From assembly GCF_014269185.2 (NCBI RefSeq), contig NZ_JABWRZ020000003.1, positions 113,462 to 177,461 on the forward strand: DNA of 64,000 nt. The letters run 5' to 3'. The notes under the pieces were generated by a model. That model was not told the DNA's origin and made no database searches. It worked only from the letters and a program-made list of their open reading frames with translations. Of the stretch, positions 46,022-53,919 are shown piece by piece (within the stretch, counting starts at the first letter, position 1; each line of letters opens with the position of its first letter). The DNA is from Pseudomonas oryzicola (GTDB lineage Bacteria > Pseudomonadota > Gammaproteobacteria > Pseudomonadales > Pseudomonadaceae). Made by a program: the position numbers and the translations under genes.

Positions 46022-46984
46022 TTACACCAGGCTAGAGTCGATCACCATCACCAGCTTGCCCGACACCTGGTTGCTCTCCAGCTCGGCATAGGCCGCCTGG
46101 GCGAACTCCACCGGGTAGGTATCGACCAACTGTGGCGACAGGCGCCCTTCGGCAAACAGCGGCCACACCTGCTGCTGCAACTCGCGCAGCAGCTCTGCCT
46201 TGAAGCCGTCATCGCGGTTGCGCAGCGTGGAACCGGTAATCTCCAGGCGCTTGCCCAGTACCTGTGCCAGGTCCAGCTCGAACTTGCGCCCGCCCATCAG
46301 GCCGATGATCACCCAGCGCCCGTCACGCGCCAGCAACTTGAGGTTGAGCTCGCCGTAGCTGGCGCCCACCGGGTCGAGAATCACGTCGAACGGGCCAAAA
46401 CCTTCCAGCGCTTCCAGGTTTTCGTTACGCACCACACCACCGGCGGCACCCAGCGCCTCGCAGTAGGCCAGGCGGTCCTGGGAACCGACGCTGACCCACA
46501 CCGGGCTGCCGAACGCCTTGCACAGCTGGATGGCGGCCGAGCCAACGCCGCTGGCGCCAGCGTGCACCAGCACCTTCTCGCCAGCTTTCACGCGACCCAG
46601 CTGGAAGATGTTCAACCAGGCAGTGGCATACACCTCCGGCAACGCCGCCGCTTCAAGCAGGCTCAGGCCTTCGGGCACCGGCAGCACGTGGCGGGCATCC
46701 ACCACCACTTCCTCGGCCATGGCGCCGCTGGCCAGCAGCGCGCACACCCGGTCACCCACCCGCCAGTCGGCGCCTGCCCCCACCTCTGCGATCACTCCGG
46801 CACACTCCAGGCCCATGTACGGTCTGGCGCCTGGCGGTGGTGGGTACAAACCTTTCATCTGCAGCAGATCGGCGCGGTTCAGCCCCGCAGCAGCCACGCG
46901 AATGCGCACTTGGCCCGCGTCACAGGCCGGGCGTTCGGCCTCGACCCAGGCCACATGTCCGTCAACGCCTTGCAATGCCTTCAC
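46022..46984 (-). CDS. NAD(P)H quinone oxidoreductase, PIG3-like
   Basis: This 320-residue medium-chain reductase is of the quinone oxidoreductase/PIG3 type without structural zinc. N-R-A-D-L-L-Q near residue 37, G-L-E-C-A-G near 58, and the cofactor motif A-G-A-S-G-V-G-S-A-A near 146 are present. The start is GTG at 46984 with GGAGG upstream; no ATG is nearby. It is divergent from the prc gene. The order matches PA3256. Confidence 0.88.
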   Translation of the reverse strand: MKALQGVDGHVAWVEAERPACDAGQVRIRVAAAGLNRADLLQMKGLYPPPPGARPYMGLECAGVIAEVGAGADWRVGDRVCALLASGAMAEEVVVDARHVLPVPEGLSLLEAAALPEVYATAWLNIFQLGRVKAGEKVLVHAGASGVGSAAIQLCKAFGSPVWVSVGSQDRLAYCEALGAAGGVVRNENLEALEGFGPFDVILDPVGASYGELNLKLLARDGRWVIIGLMGGRKFELDLAQVLGKRLEITGSTLRNRDDGFKAELLRELQQQVWPLFAEGRLSPQLVDTYPVEFAQAAYAELESNQVSGKLVMVIDSSLV

Positions 46985-47127
46985 AGTGCCTCCATAGTTG
47001 AATCATATGACCGAGCCTGGGATTGCTATGTCCCAGGCTTTTTGCAGTATGCGTCCGGTTTTTCGCAACCGGCGAACGGAAAAGACGGCCTACTATGCGT
47101 GATCAATTGCCTCCACGTCGAATCAGC

Positions 47128-49209
47128 ATGAAGCATTTCCTCCCAAGCACCGCCCTGGCGCTGATGATCGGCCTGGGCAGCCTCACGCTCGGCGGCAATG
47201 CGGCGGCCGCCAACAAGTGGGACAGCCTGCAGCCGGACCGTGACGAGATCGTCGCCAGCCTCAACGTGGTGGAATTGCTCAAGCGCCACCACTACAGCAA
47301 GCCGCCACTGGACGACGCCCGTTCGGCCATCATCTATGACAGCTACATCAAGTTGCTGGACCCGGCGCGCAGCTACTTCACCGCTGCCGACATCGCCGAA
47401 TTCGACAAATGGAAAACGCAATTCGACGATTTCCTCAAGAGCGGCAACCTGGACCCGGGCTTCACCATCTACAAACGCTACCTGGACCGCGTCAAGCAGC
47501 GTCTGGACTTCGCCCTGGCCGAGCTGGACAAGGGCGTGGACAAGATCGACTTCAACACCAAGGAAAACTTGCTGATCGACCGCAAGGACGCCCCGTGGCT
47601 GAAGGACCAGGCCGCGCTCGACGAGCTGTGGCGCAAGCGTGTGAAAGACGAGGTGCTGCGCCAGAAGATCGCCGGCAAGGAACCCAAGCAGATCCAGGAA
47701 ACCCTGACCAAGCGCTACAAGAACCAGCTGGCGCGCCTGGACCAGACCCGTGCCGAGGACATCTTCCAGGCCTATATCAATACCTTCGCCCAGTCCTACG
47801 ACCCGCATACCAACTACCTGTCGCCTGACAACGCGGAAAACTTCGACATCAACATGAGCCTGTCGCTCGAAGGTATCGGCGCTGTGCTGCAAAGCGACAA
47901 CGACCAGGTCAAGATCGTGCGCCTGGTGCCGGCAGGCCCGGCGGCCAAGACCAAGCAGGTGGCCCCGGCCGACAAGATCATCGGCGTGGCCCAGGGCAAC
48001 AAGGAAATGGTCGACGTGGTCGGCTGGCGCCTGGACGAAGTGGTCAAGCTGATCCGCGGCCCGAAAGGTTCGGTGGTGCGCCTGGAGATCATCCCGGCCA
48101 GCAACGCACCTAGCGACCAGACCAGCAAGATCGTGTCGATCACCCGCGAGGCCGTGAAGCTCGAAGAGCAGGCGGCGAAGAAGTCGGTGCTCAAGCTCAA
48201 GCAGGACGGGCGTGACTACAAGCTGGGCATCATCGAGATCCCGGCCTTCTACCTCGACTTCAAGGCCTACCGCGCCGGTGACCCGGAGTACAAGAGCACC
48301 ACGCGTGACGTGAAGAAACTGCTCACCGAACTGCAGAAGGAAAAAGTCGACGGCGTAGTCATCGACCTGCGTAACAACGGCGGCGGCTCGTTGCAGGAAG
48401 CCACCGAGCTGACCAGCCTGTTCATCGAGAAAGGCCCGACCGTGCTGGTGCGCAACAGCGACGGCCGTGTGGACGTGCTGGAAGACGAAAACCCCGGTGC
48501 CTTCTACAAGGGCCCATTGGCACTGCTGGTCAACCGCCTGTCGGCTTCGGCTTCGGAGATCTTCGCCGGTGCCATGCAGGACTACCACCGTGCGCTGATC
48601 ATCGGTGGCCAGACCTTCGGCAAAGGCACCGTGCAGACCATCCAGCCGCTCAACCATGGCGAGCTGAAGCTGACCCTGGCCAAGTTCTACCGGGTTTCCG
48701 GGCAGAGCACCCAGCATCAGGGTGTACTGCCGGACATCGACTACCCGTCGATCATCGACACCAAGGAAATCGGCGAAAGCGCTCTGCCCGAAGCCATGCC
48801 GTGGGACACCATTCGTCCGGTGGTCAAACCGGCGGCCGACCCGTTCAAGCCGTTCCTGGCCCAGCTTAAGGCGCAGCATGAAGCGCGCAGCGACAAGGAC
48901 GCGGAGTTCACCTACATCCGCGATCGCCTGGCCCTGACCCAGAAGCTGCTGAACGAGAAAACCGTCAGCCTCAACGAGCAGGACCGCCGCGCGCGCCATG
49001 ATGAAATCGAGGCCAAGCAGTTGGCGCTGGAAAACATCCGCCGCAAGGCCAAGGGTGAAGAACCGCTGAAAGAGCTGAAAAAAGAGGACGAGGACGCCTT
49101 GCCGGCCGAGGATGAAAACACCAAGCCGGAAGACGATGCCTACCTGGCGGAGACCGGTCGTATCCTGATCGATTACCTCAGCGCAAGCACCAAGGTGGCC
49201 AAGAAGTAA
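47128..49209 (+). CDS. prc: Tail-specific (carboxy-terminal) protease Prc
   Basis: This periplasmic S41 protease (693 residues from the chosen start) is the AlgO/Prc orthologue; in P. aeruginosa it degrades MucA and alters envelope stress signalling. The signal peptide ends near N-A-A-A-A (residue 25). A PDZ domain lies near 215-300, with S-L-S-L-E-G-I-G-A-V. The catalytic Ser is in S-A-S-A-S-E-I-F near 473 and Lys in F-G-K-G-T-V near 499. An upstream ATG at 47095 is an alternative that adds 11 residues. The ribosome binding site is weak for both. Confidence 0.92.
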   Translation: MKHFLPSTALALMIGLGSLTLGGNAAAANKWDSLQPDRDEIVASLNVVELLKRHHYSKPPLDDARSAIIYDSYIKLLDPARSYFTAADIAEFDKWKTQFDDFLKSGNLDPGFTIYKRYLDRVKQRLDFALAELDKGVDKIDFNTKENLLIDRKDAPWLKDQAALDELWRKRVKDEVLRQKIAGKEPKQIQETLTKRYKNQLARLDQTRAEDIFQAYINTFAQSYDPHTNYLSPDNAENFDINMSLSLEGIGAVLQSDNDQVKIVRLVPAGPAAKTKQVAPADKIIGVAQGNKEMVDVVGWRLDEVVKLIRGPKGSVVRLEIIPASNAPSDQTSKIVSITREAVKLEEQAAKKSVLKLKQDGRDYKLGIIEIPAFYLDFKAYRAGDPEYKSTTRDVKKLLTELQKEKVDGVVIDLRNNGGGSLQEATELTSLFIEKGPTVLVRNSDGRVDVLEDENPGAFYKGPLALLVNRLSASASEIFAGAMQDYHRALIIGGQTFGKGTVQTIQPLNHGELKLTLAKFYRVSGQSTQHQGVLPDIDYPSIIDTKEIGESALPEAMPWDTIRPVVKPAADPFKPFLAQLKAQHEARSDKDAEFTYIRDRLALTQKLLNEKTVSLNEQDRRARHDEIEAKQLALENIRRKAKGEEPLKELKKEDEDALPAEDENTKPEDDAYLAETGRILIDYLSASTKVAKK

Positions 49210-49237
49210 GGCAGCAATGATGGCAAATTAATGCGAC

Positions 49238-49266
49238 CTGTCATCAAACAGTCATCGCGCTGTCGT
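49238..49266 (+). promoter_or_regulatory. Pho box, three heptamers
   Basis: CTGTCAT (49238), CAGTCAT (49249) and CTGTCGT (49260) lie in direct order with four-base spacers, so at the 11-base period expected of PhoB binding. It is upstream of the EAL gene and 29 bases after prc. Confidence 0.72.
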
Positions 49267-49277
49267 GAAATAGGGAG

Positions 49278-49310
49278 GCCGGACGTGCAAGCGTCCGGCC
49301 CTTTCATTTT
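49278..49310 (+). terminator. Probable prc terminator
   Basis: GGCCGGACG and CGTCCGGCC around TGCAAG, followed by CTTTCATTTT. It lies between the Pho box and the EAL gene, so transcripts from the Pho box must pass it or start beyond it. Confidence 0.75.
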
Positions 49311-49322
49311 CAGGAAAACGTC

Positions 49323-50288
49323 ATGACCGTCGCCGAACAGCTCAGTGCCTTGAGTGCCATCCTGGCTCAACGCAGCATTCACAGTCTGTTCCAGCCGATC
49401 ATGCGCCTGAGCGAGCAACGGGTGTTCGGCCACGAAGCGCTGAGCCGCGGCCCGTCCAACAGCCCGCTGCACGCTCCGCTGAACCTGTTTACCATCGCCC
49501 GCCAGGCCGGGTGCCTGACCGAGCTGGAGGCTGCCTGCCGGGAGTCGGCCTGCCGCCGGTTCAGCGAACAGCAGTTGCAAGGCCTGCTGTTTCTGAATGT
49601 CTCCCCGGAGTCGCTGCTGGAGCCGGACTACCCGTCCGGCCAACCCCTGAAACTGCTCGAGCAGGTCGGCCTGGCGCCCAGCCGGGTGGTGATCGAGCTG
49701 ACCGAACATACCCCGACCGACGACTTCCAGTTGCTCTCCAATGCCCTGCACCACTACCGTGACATGGGCTTTTCGATCGCCATCGACGACCTCGGGGCAG
49801 GCTATTCCAGCTTGCGCCTGTGGTCGGAACTGCGCCCGGAATATGTGAAGATCGACCGCCATTTCATCGACGGCATTCACCGCGACCCGCTCAAGCGCGA
49901 ATTCGTCGGTTCGATCCTGCAGATCGCCCGGGCATCGAAGGCGCAGGTGATTGCCGAAGGCATCGAGTTGGCCGAGGAGCTGGCGGTGCTGGTCGATATG
50001 GGTGTGGACCTGGTGCAGGGCTATTTGCTGGGGCGGCCGCAGGAGTTGGGGGTGCGCGAAAGTCGGGGACTACCGGTGTCGACGAGCGTACGGCTGGCCG
50101 AACAGCCTACGGTGCAGCTGAATGCCACGATCGGGCAACTGCTGGAATTGTTCGGTCGCCACCAGCACCTGGATGCTTTGCAAGTGGTGGATAGCGAAGG
50201 CAGGGCTTGTGGGCTGATTCACAGGTATGCACTGCCTGTGCCGGCGATAGGGCCGGCACAGGCAACCCGTCAGGCTGTTTCGGGATAG
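49323..50288 (+). CDS. EAL-domain protein with truncated CBS region
   Basis: This 321-residue protein has a complete-looking EAL domain: H-E-A-L-S-R near residue 38, L-N-V-S-P near 90, E-L-T-E near 124, D-D-L-G-A-G-Y near 153, V-K-I-D near 175, and E-G-I-E near 212. A c-di-GMP phosphodiesterase is predicted. From about residue 265 it enters what looks like a CBS-like segment that breaks at L-I-H-R-Y, directly at a 13-bp hairpin. Relatives beside prc (P. aeruginosa PA3258) continue into CBS and GGDEF domains (family knowledge). So it is probably a 3'-truncated form. Its last 19 bases overlap the convergent 122-residue gene. Confidence 0.85.
   Translation: MTVAEQLSALSAILAQRSIHSLFQPIMRLSEQRVFGHEALSRGPSNSPLHAPLNLFTIARQAGCLTELEAACRESACRRFSEQQLQGLLFLNVSPESLLEPDYPSGQPLKLLEQVGLAPSRVVIELTEHTPTDDFQLLSNALHHYRDMGFSIAIDDLGAGYSSLRLWSELRPEYVKIDRHFIDGIHRDPLKREFVGSILQIARASKAQVIAEGIELAEELAVLVDMGVDLVQGYLLGRPQELGVRESRGLPVSTSVRLAEQPTVQLNATIGQLLELFGRHQHLDALQVVDSEGRACGLIHRYALPVPAIGPAQATRQAVSG
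50233..50264. repeat. Perfect 13-bp inverted repeat at EAL truncation
   Basis: TGCCTGTGCCGGC and GCCGGCACAGGCA flank GATAGG. It lies inside the last codons of the EAL gene. Confidence 0.85.
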
Positions 50289-50638
50289 CTGTATTCGAAT
50301 ACCCGAACGACCTCGGAGGCATGCCAGGAGGCCGCCTCCATGCCGTCGACCGGCCCGGAAAAGCGCCCCAGGCGCTCCACGCATTCGAAAAAGCCGGTAC
50401 GCGGCAAGCGGCTGGCACCCTGGCTGATGACCAGCGAGCTGCGCAATGGCTGTTCGGCGCGGGCATCCAGTACTGCCAGGTACTCCAGCGCGGCGGTCAG
50501 CGTCTGCATGGCCGGGCTAGGCAATTGCAAGCGTTCGATCAGTGCACGGTAAGTCAGCAGGTGACGTTGACGACGGGCCAGGTCAAGCTCGCCCAGCAGG
50601 TTATCCCAGTGCTGACGGCTGATCCTGACCTGGCTCAT
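50270..50638 (-). CDS. Unknown protein paired with Xre-type regulator
   Basis: This 122-residue soluble protein has a helical N-terminus and L-T-Y-R-A-L-I-E near residue 28, which resembles a winged-helix DNA-binding start, then A-L-E-Y-L near 50 and F-F-E-C-V-E-R-L-G-R-F near 83. I do not recognise a named family; similar unannotated proteins occur widely in Proteobacteria. It overlaps the Xre-type gene by four bases, so they are co-translated. The 3' end runs into the EAL gene from the other strand. Confidence 0.75.
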   Translation of the reverse strand: MSQVRISRQHWDNLLGELDLARRQRHLLTYRALIERLQLPSPAMQTLTAALEYLAVLDARAEQPLRSSLVISQGASRLPRTGFFECVERLGRFSGPVDGMEAASWHASEVVRVFEYSYPETA

Positions 50639-50973
50639 GATGGTTCGCTCCAGCCAGCCACGCCCAGGTGCCAGGCCAGGGCGCGGCGGATGGCTGCGTC
50701 CGGCTGGCGCTCGCCCGCTTCGATCATGGCCAGGTAAGCCGGGCTTACGCCCACATTACGCGCCAGTTGCTCGGGCGCGATGCCCTTGGCCTGGCGAATC
50801 TGCGCAACCTCACTGAATGCCGGCAGTGGTGCATTGGCAGCGGCGCTGCCCACATCATTCGCAGCCACCTCGGCAGGCGCCTGCCCCGCGGCCTTGAGCA
50901 ACGCCTGGTATTGCTCCCAGGGAACCACGGCGTACTCGGGTTGACCGTCCCGGCTGATGACCTGAATACCCAT
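50635..50973 (-). CDS. Xre/HTH regulator with Phd-like N-terminus
   Basis: This 112-residue protein has an N-terminal stretch G-Q-P-E-Y-A-V-V-P-W-E-Q-Y-Q-A-L-L near residues 10-26 that resembles Phd/YefM antitoxins, then an HTH_3 domain (about 58-105, with L-A-R-N-V-G-V-S-P-A-Y-L near 72). Antitoxin-type autoregulation is suggested by a palindrome 19 bases upstream and by the four-base overlap with the next gene. The partner is not a known toxin, so a toxin-antitoxin role is unproven. Confidence 0.8.
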   Translation of the reverse strand: MGIQVISRDGQPEYAVVPWEQYQALLKAAGQAPAEVAANDVGSAAANAPLPAFSEVAQIRQAKGIAPEQLARNVGVSPAYLAMIEAGERQPDAAIRRALAWHLGVAGWSEPS

Positions 50974-50991
50974 TACAAACCCCTCTAGAAA

Positions 50992-51010
50992 GGATTACAG
51001 CGTGTAATCC
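50992..51010. promoter_or_regulatory. Palindromic operator for Xre-type gene
   Basis: GGATTACA and TGTAATCC flank GCG, 19 bases upstream of the ATG of the Xre-type gene. Part of the motif, ATTACA, recurs at the start codon. Confidence 0.65.
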
Positions 51011-51262
51011 GTGCAGCCTGCCTAGCAAGAGGGCTTCGGCAACTATCAATTGGCCTATGCTCCGATCCTGCCTCTCGCTACGCCGATGATGGCCAATAGC
51101 GAACGGCAATCGGGCTGCTCCCCTTCTGTTATATCTCATTGTAAGAGATTTCTGGCGTCAGCGCTTCGATAGCGGGAGATGGGCAAGGCAACAGGGGCCA
51201 GTTGTTGGAGGTGTCATCACGGTCGGCTACAATACTACTCAATGACATCAGGGTGCCCACCT

Positions 51263-51433
51263 ATGGAAAAGCTAAGCCTGCGCGCCAAAAAAGCTTGGTT
51301 CGCCAAGAACCGCAAAGCGAACTTCGAGCATAGCCTGCGCCTTGAAGGGTTCTCGGTCCCAGCGAATGATGGCGACGCTAAACTGCCTAACCGTGCTGCC
51401 GCGCGCGAAGCTGTACGGCAAGTCAAGGCTTGA
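51263..51433 (+). CDS. YhfG-family Fic antitoxin
   Basis: This 56-residue basic protein begins M-E-K-L-S-L-R-A-K and contains N-R-K-A-N-F-E-H-S-L-R-L-E-G, matching the YhfG family encoded before fic in E. coli. It is predicted to inhibit Fic. ATG at 51263 follows AGGGTG; an ATG at 51242 would add seven residues without family similarity. The stop overlaps the fic start by four bases. Confidence 0.85.
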   Translation: MEKLSLRAKKAWFAKNRKANFEHSLRLEGFSVPANDGDAKLPNRAAAREAVRQVKA

Positions 51434-52050
51434 GTGTCGATAAATACGGCGTCAATCAGGACCCGGCCTGCTACCCGGGTACCGATGTCCTGATAAATCT
51501 CCTCAACCTGCAAGATGCTGACGATTTGGCCGAGGCTGAGCGTTACCTGACTCAGACCGCTGCGGCACAGCTGGAGTTTATCCAGCCGCCCTACGATATC
51601 GACACTCTGAAACAAATCCATCGCCATCTTTTTTGCCACGTGTACAGCTGGGCTGGAGAAATCCGCACGGTCAAGATAAGCAAAGGCGAGAGCCAGTTCT
51701 GTGTGCCTGAACGCATCGAGCCCGAAGCCGCAAAGGAGTTTCGAAAGATGGCGCATGCGGGGTGGTTCGAGGGCTACCCTCGCCATTCGCTAGTGGTTGC
51801 GGTTGCTGAATCCTATGGGACACTGAACGTGGCCCACCCGTTTCGCGAAGGTAACGGGCGGACTCAGCGCATCCTTTTCGAGTGGCTGATTGTGAACGCA
51901 GGCTTTGAAATCACATGGGGGATGGTTGATCAGCAAGAGTGGATCGAGGCGAACATCAGGTCTTGCCAAGGTGATGACAGCCACCTCGAACACGTATTTA
52001 GCCGTTGTATCGGGGCGCCGATCCAGGAAGGCGATGACAACTGCCTATGA
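51430..52050 (+). CDS. fic: Fic-domain protein (putative AMPylating toxin)
   Basis: This 206-residue Fic/Doc protein has the catalytic motif H-P-F-R-E-G-N-G-R-T-Q-R near residues 137-148, fully intact, and W-A-G-E-I-R near 74. It is predicted to transfer AMP to a target such as a DNA gyrase subunit (known for related Pseudomonas Fic proteins). No inhibitory helix S/T-x-x-x-E-G-N is seen at either end, so inhibition relies on the separate antitoxin. The start is TTG at 51430, in a TTGA overlap; this gives M-S-V-D-K-Y-G, similar to E. coli M-S-D-K-F-G. Confidence 0.88.
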   Translation: MSVDKYGVNQDPACYPGTDVLINLLNLQDADDLAEAERYLTQTAAAQLEFIQPPYDIDTLKQIHRHLFCHVYSWAGEIRTVKISKGESQFCVPERIEPEAAKEFRKMAHAGWFEGYPRHSLVVAVAESYGTLNVAHPFREGNGRTQRILFEWLIVNAGFEITWGMVDQQEWIEANIRSCQGDDSHLEHVFSRCIGAPIQEGDDNCL

Positions 52051-52091
52051 AGCCAAGGGATCACCAATCCTGATTACAGCCGGGAAAACGA

Positions 52092-52113
52092 AGGGCGCCG
52101 ATCATGGCGCCCT
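52092..52113 (+). terminator. Possible fic terminator hairpin
   Basis: AGGGCGCC and GGCGCCCT flank GATCAT, 42 bases after the fic stop. The T-tract is poor (ATTCACTT), so strength is uncertain. Confidence 0.5.
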
Positions 52114-52216
52114 ATTCACTTGCGCAACAACAGCCCGCCAGCACCGTTCCCTGACGTAGCTCACCGCAGCAGTATCACCCACTCTGGAGATCTGTGAGGT
52201 TCAGCTCAGGCCGGTT

Positions 52217-52657
52217 TCACTGGGTTTTGCGCTCCAGCTGCAAGGCTTCCGGCGTGGCCGGCAGGCGTTCGACCACGCGCAACCGCTCCGGCGCCTGGCC
52301 GTCGCGCCAGGCCTTGAAGCGCGCCAGTTCCTCTGCCACGGTCTTCAGTACCCAACCCAGCACGGCGATGTCGTCGAGAAAGCCGGCGCCCAGCAGCCAG
52401 TCCGGGATGGCATCGATAGGGCTGACGAAATACAGCAGGCCGGCGACGATGGTCACCAGGGCCTTGGCACTGATGGCACGGTACTCACCACGCCACCAGG
52501 CCAGGCACAGCGACTGCAACAACTTTACATCTTCACGCAGTTGGCCAAGGCGCGGACCTTTGCGGGCTACCGCGAACAGCAGGGCCGGTAACCGGCCCCG
52601 GCTAAGCAGGCGCTCGGCCAAGGGCAGGAAACGGGCGAAATTCCAAGGTGCGCTCAT
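52217..52657 (-). CDS. DUF1232 (YkvA-type) membrane protein
   Basis: This 146-residue protein has the DUF1232 core Y-F-V-S-P-I-D-A-I-P-D near residues 76-86, flanked by A-L-V-T-I-V-A-G-L-L helix and G-F-L-D-D near 92. The function of this family is unknown. GGAGGCTCC precedes the ATG. A pair of facing DnaA boxes lies 20 bases upstream. Confidence 0.87.
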   Translation of the reverse strand: MSAPWNFARFLPLAERLLSRGRLPALLFAVARKGPRLGQLREDVKLLQSLCLAWWRGEYRAISAKALVTIVAGLLYFVSPIDAIPDWLLGAGFLDDIAVLGWVLKTVAEELARFKAWRDGQAPERLRVVERLPATPEALQLERKTQ

Positions 52658-52676
52658 GGAGCCTCCAGGCGGGTAG

Positions 52677-52703
52677 GGTTATCCACATTTATTGTGGATA
52701 ACC
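52677..52703. promoter_or_regulatory. Two perfect DnaA boxes facing each other
   Basis: TTATCCACA (52679-52687) and TGTGGATAA (52693-52701) are separated by TTTAT; the arms extend to GG and CC. Both match the strong DnaA box consensus exactly. It lies 20 bases upstream of the DUF1232 gene and far from any other origin mark. Confidence 0.6.
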
Positions 52704-52906
52704 TTGTGAACAGGGCGACGTTTCCGACCGCAGGTGCCTGCCAGGCAAGGGCCCCGGTCAGATCGGGCGTTTTTTACACAGTGGTTTCACACCCTGTGTA
52801 CGGTGCACCGCAAACGGTGTGCAGTCGAAGCATGCTGCTTCTTCGGGCAACAATTTCTCGGACAGTATCAGCAGGTGCAGGTTCGTCCAAGCACCCGGCA
52901 CCAACG

Positions 52907-52934
52907 AAAACGCCCCGTCGAGACGGGGCGTTTT
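52907..52934. terminator. Intrinsic terminator of the FKBP gene
   Basis: ACGCCCCGTC and GACGGGGCGT form a 10-bp stem around GA, with AAAA on one side and TTTT on the other, so it works in either direction. Confidence 0.9.
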
Positions 52935-52952
52935 GCGCAGAACCAGCCAGTA

Positions 52953-53717
52953 TTACTTGGCAGGAGCTTCGGCGGGGGCTTCGGCAGGAGCTTCGACGCC
53001 CGGCTCGGCGCCTTGCAGCTGGGCCGGGTCCTTGATGGCGATCAGTTCCAGGTCGAATACCAGCACCGAGTTGGCCGGGATCAGCGGGCTTGGGCTTTGT
53101 GCGCCGTAGGCCAGTTCCGCCGGGATGAACAGCTTGTATTTTTCGCCAACGTGCATCAGCTGCAGGCCTTCGACCCAACCCGGGATCACGCCGCTAACCG
53201 GCAGGTCGATCGGGCTGCCGCGCTCGACCGAGCTGTCGAACACCTTGCCATCGATCAGTTTGCCTTCATAGTGCACCGTGACTACGTCGGTCGGCTTGGG
53301 CTGCGGGCCGTCAGCCTTCTTGATCACTTCATACTGCAAGCCCGAGGCAGTGGTGACCACACCTGGCTTCTTGGCGTTTTCCTCGAGGAATTTCTTGCCG
53401 GCAGAGGCGGCTTCTTCGCTGGCCTTGGCCAGGCGTTCTTCTGCGCGCTTCTGCAATGCGGTGAAAGCCTCTACCAGCTCTTCATCCTTGATGCGCTGTT
53501 CTTTCTTGCCGACGGCGTCTTCGATGCCAAGGGCAACAGCTTTCGAATCAAGGTCTTCCATGCCTTCCTGAGCCAGGCTCTTGCCCATGTTCAAGCCGAT
53601 ACCGTAGGAGGCTTTCTGCGCCGGAGTCTTCAGCTCGGGGCTGCTGGTCTGTTGATCACAGCCAGCCAGTACCAGGCCTACCAGGGCAACCGCAGCCGCC
53701 AAACGATGCTGTTTCAT
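52953..53717 (-). CDS. FKBP-type peptidyl-prolyl isomerase, lipoprotein
   Basis: This 254-residue lipoprotein has signal peptide and lipobox V-L-A-G-C near residue 20, a FKBP_N helical dimerisation domain (about 28-125) and a FKBP catalytic domain (about 130-228) with V-H-Y-E-G-K-L near 148 and G-V-I-P-G-W near 176. It is a FkpA/Mip-like folding helper at the envelope. The C-terminus is a short A-E-A-P-A-E-A-P repeat. ATG at 53717 follows AAGGAA; the longer frame is rejected because it would displace the signal peptide. Confidence 0.9.
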   Translation of the reverse strand: MKQHRLAAAVALVGLVLAGCDQQTSSPELKTPAQKASYGIGLNMGKSLAQEGMEDLDSKAVALGIEDAVGKKEQRIKDEELVEAFTALQKRAEERLAKASEEAASAGKKFLEENAKKPGVVTTASGLQYEVIKKADGPQPKPTDVVTVHYEGKLIDGKVFDSSVERGSPIDLPVSGVIPGWVEGLQLMHVGEKYKLFIPAELAYGAQSPSPLIPANSVLVFDLELIAIKDPAQLQGAEPGVEAPAEAPAEAPAK

Positions 53718-53919
53718 GTGATTTCCTTGTTCATGCGCCATAAGGGCAATCAGGGTAAAGCCGCGAGCTTATCAGGCGTCCCCAACCGATGGCTACCGGC
53801 ATAAGAGCGGACAGACATGGATTAGTTCCACAGCCTTGAACGCAGCACAGAGGCCATGATTGGATGCGAAAGATGCATCGTTACCTGTTCAGTCGAACAA
53901 GATATACCATAACGCCATC

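Noticed and set aside
52677..52703. Terminator reading of the DnaA-box palindrome
   Set aside because: No T-tract follows on either strand, and the 9-mers match the DnaA consensus exactly, so a protein site is more likely.
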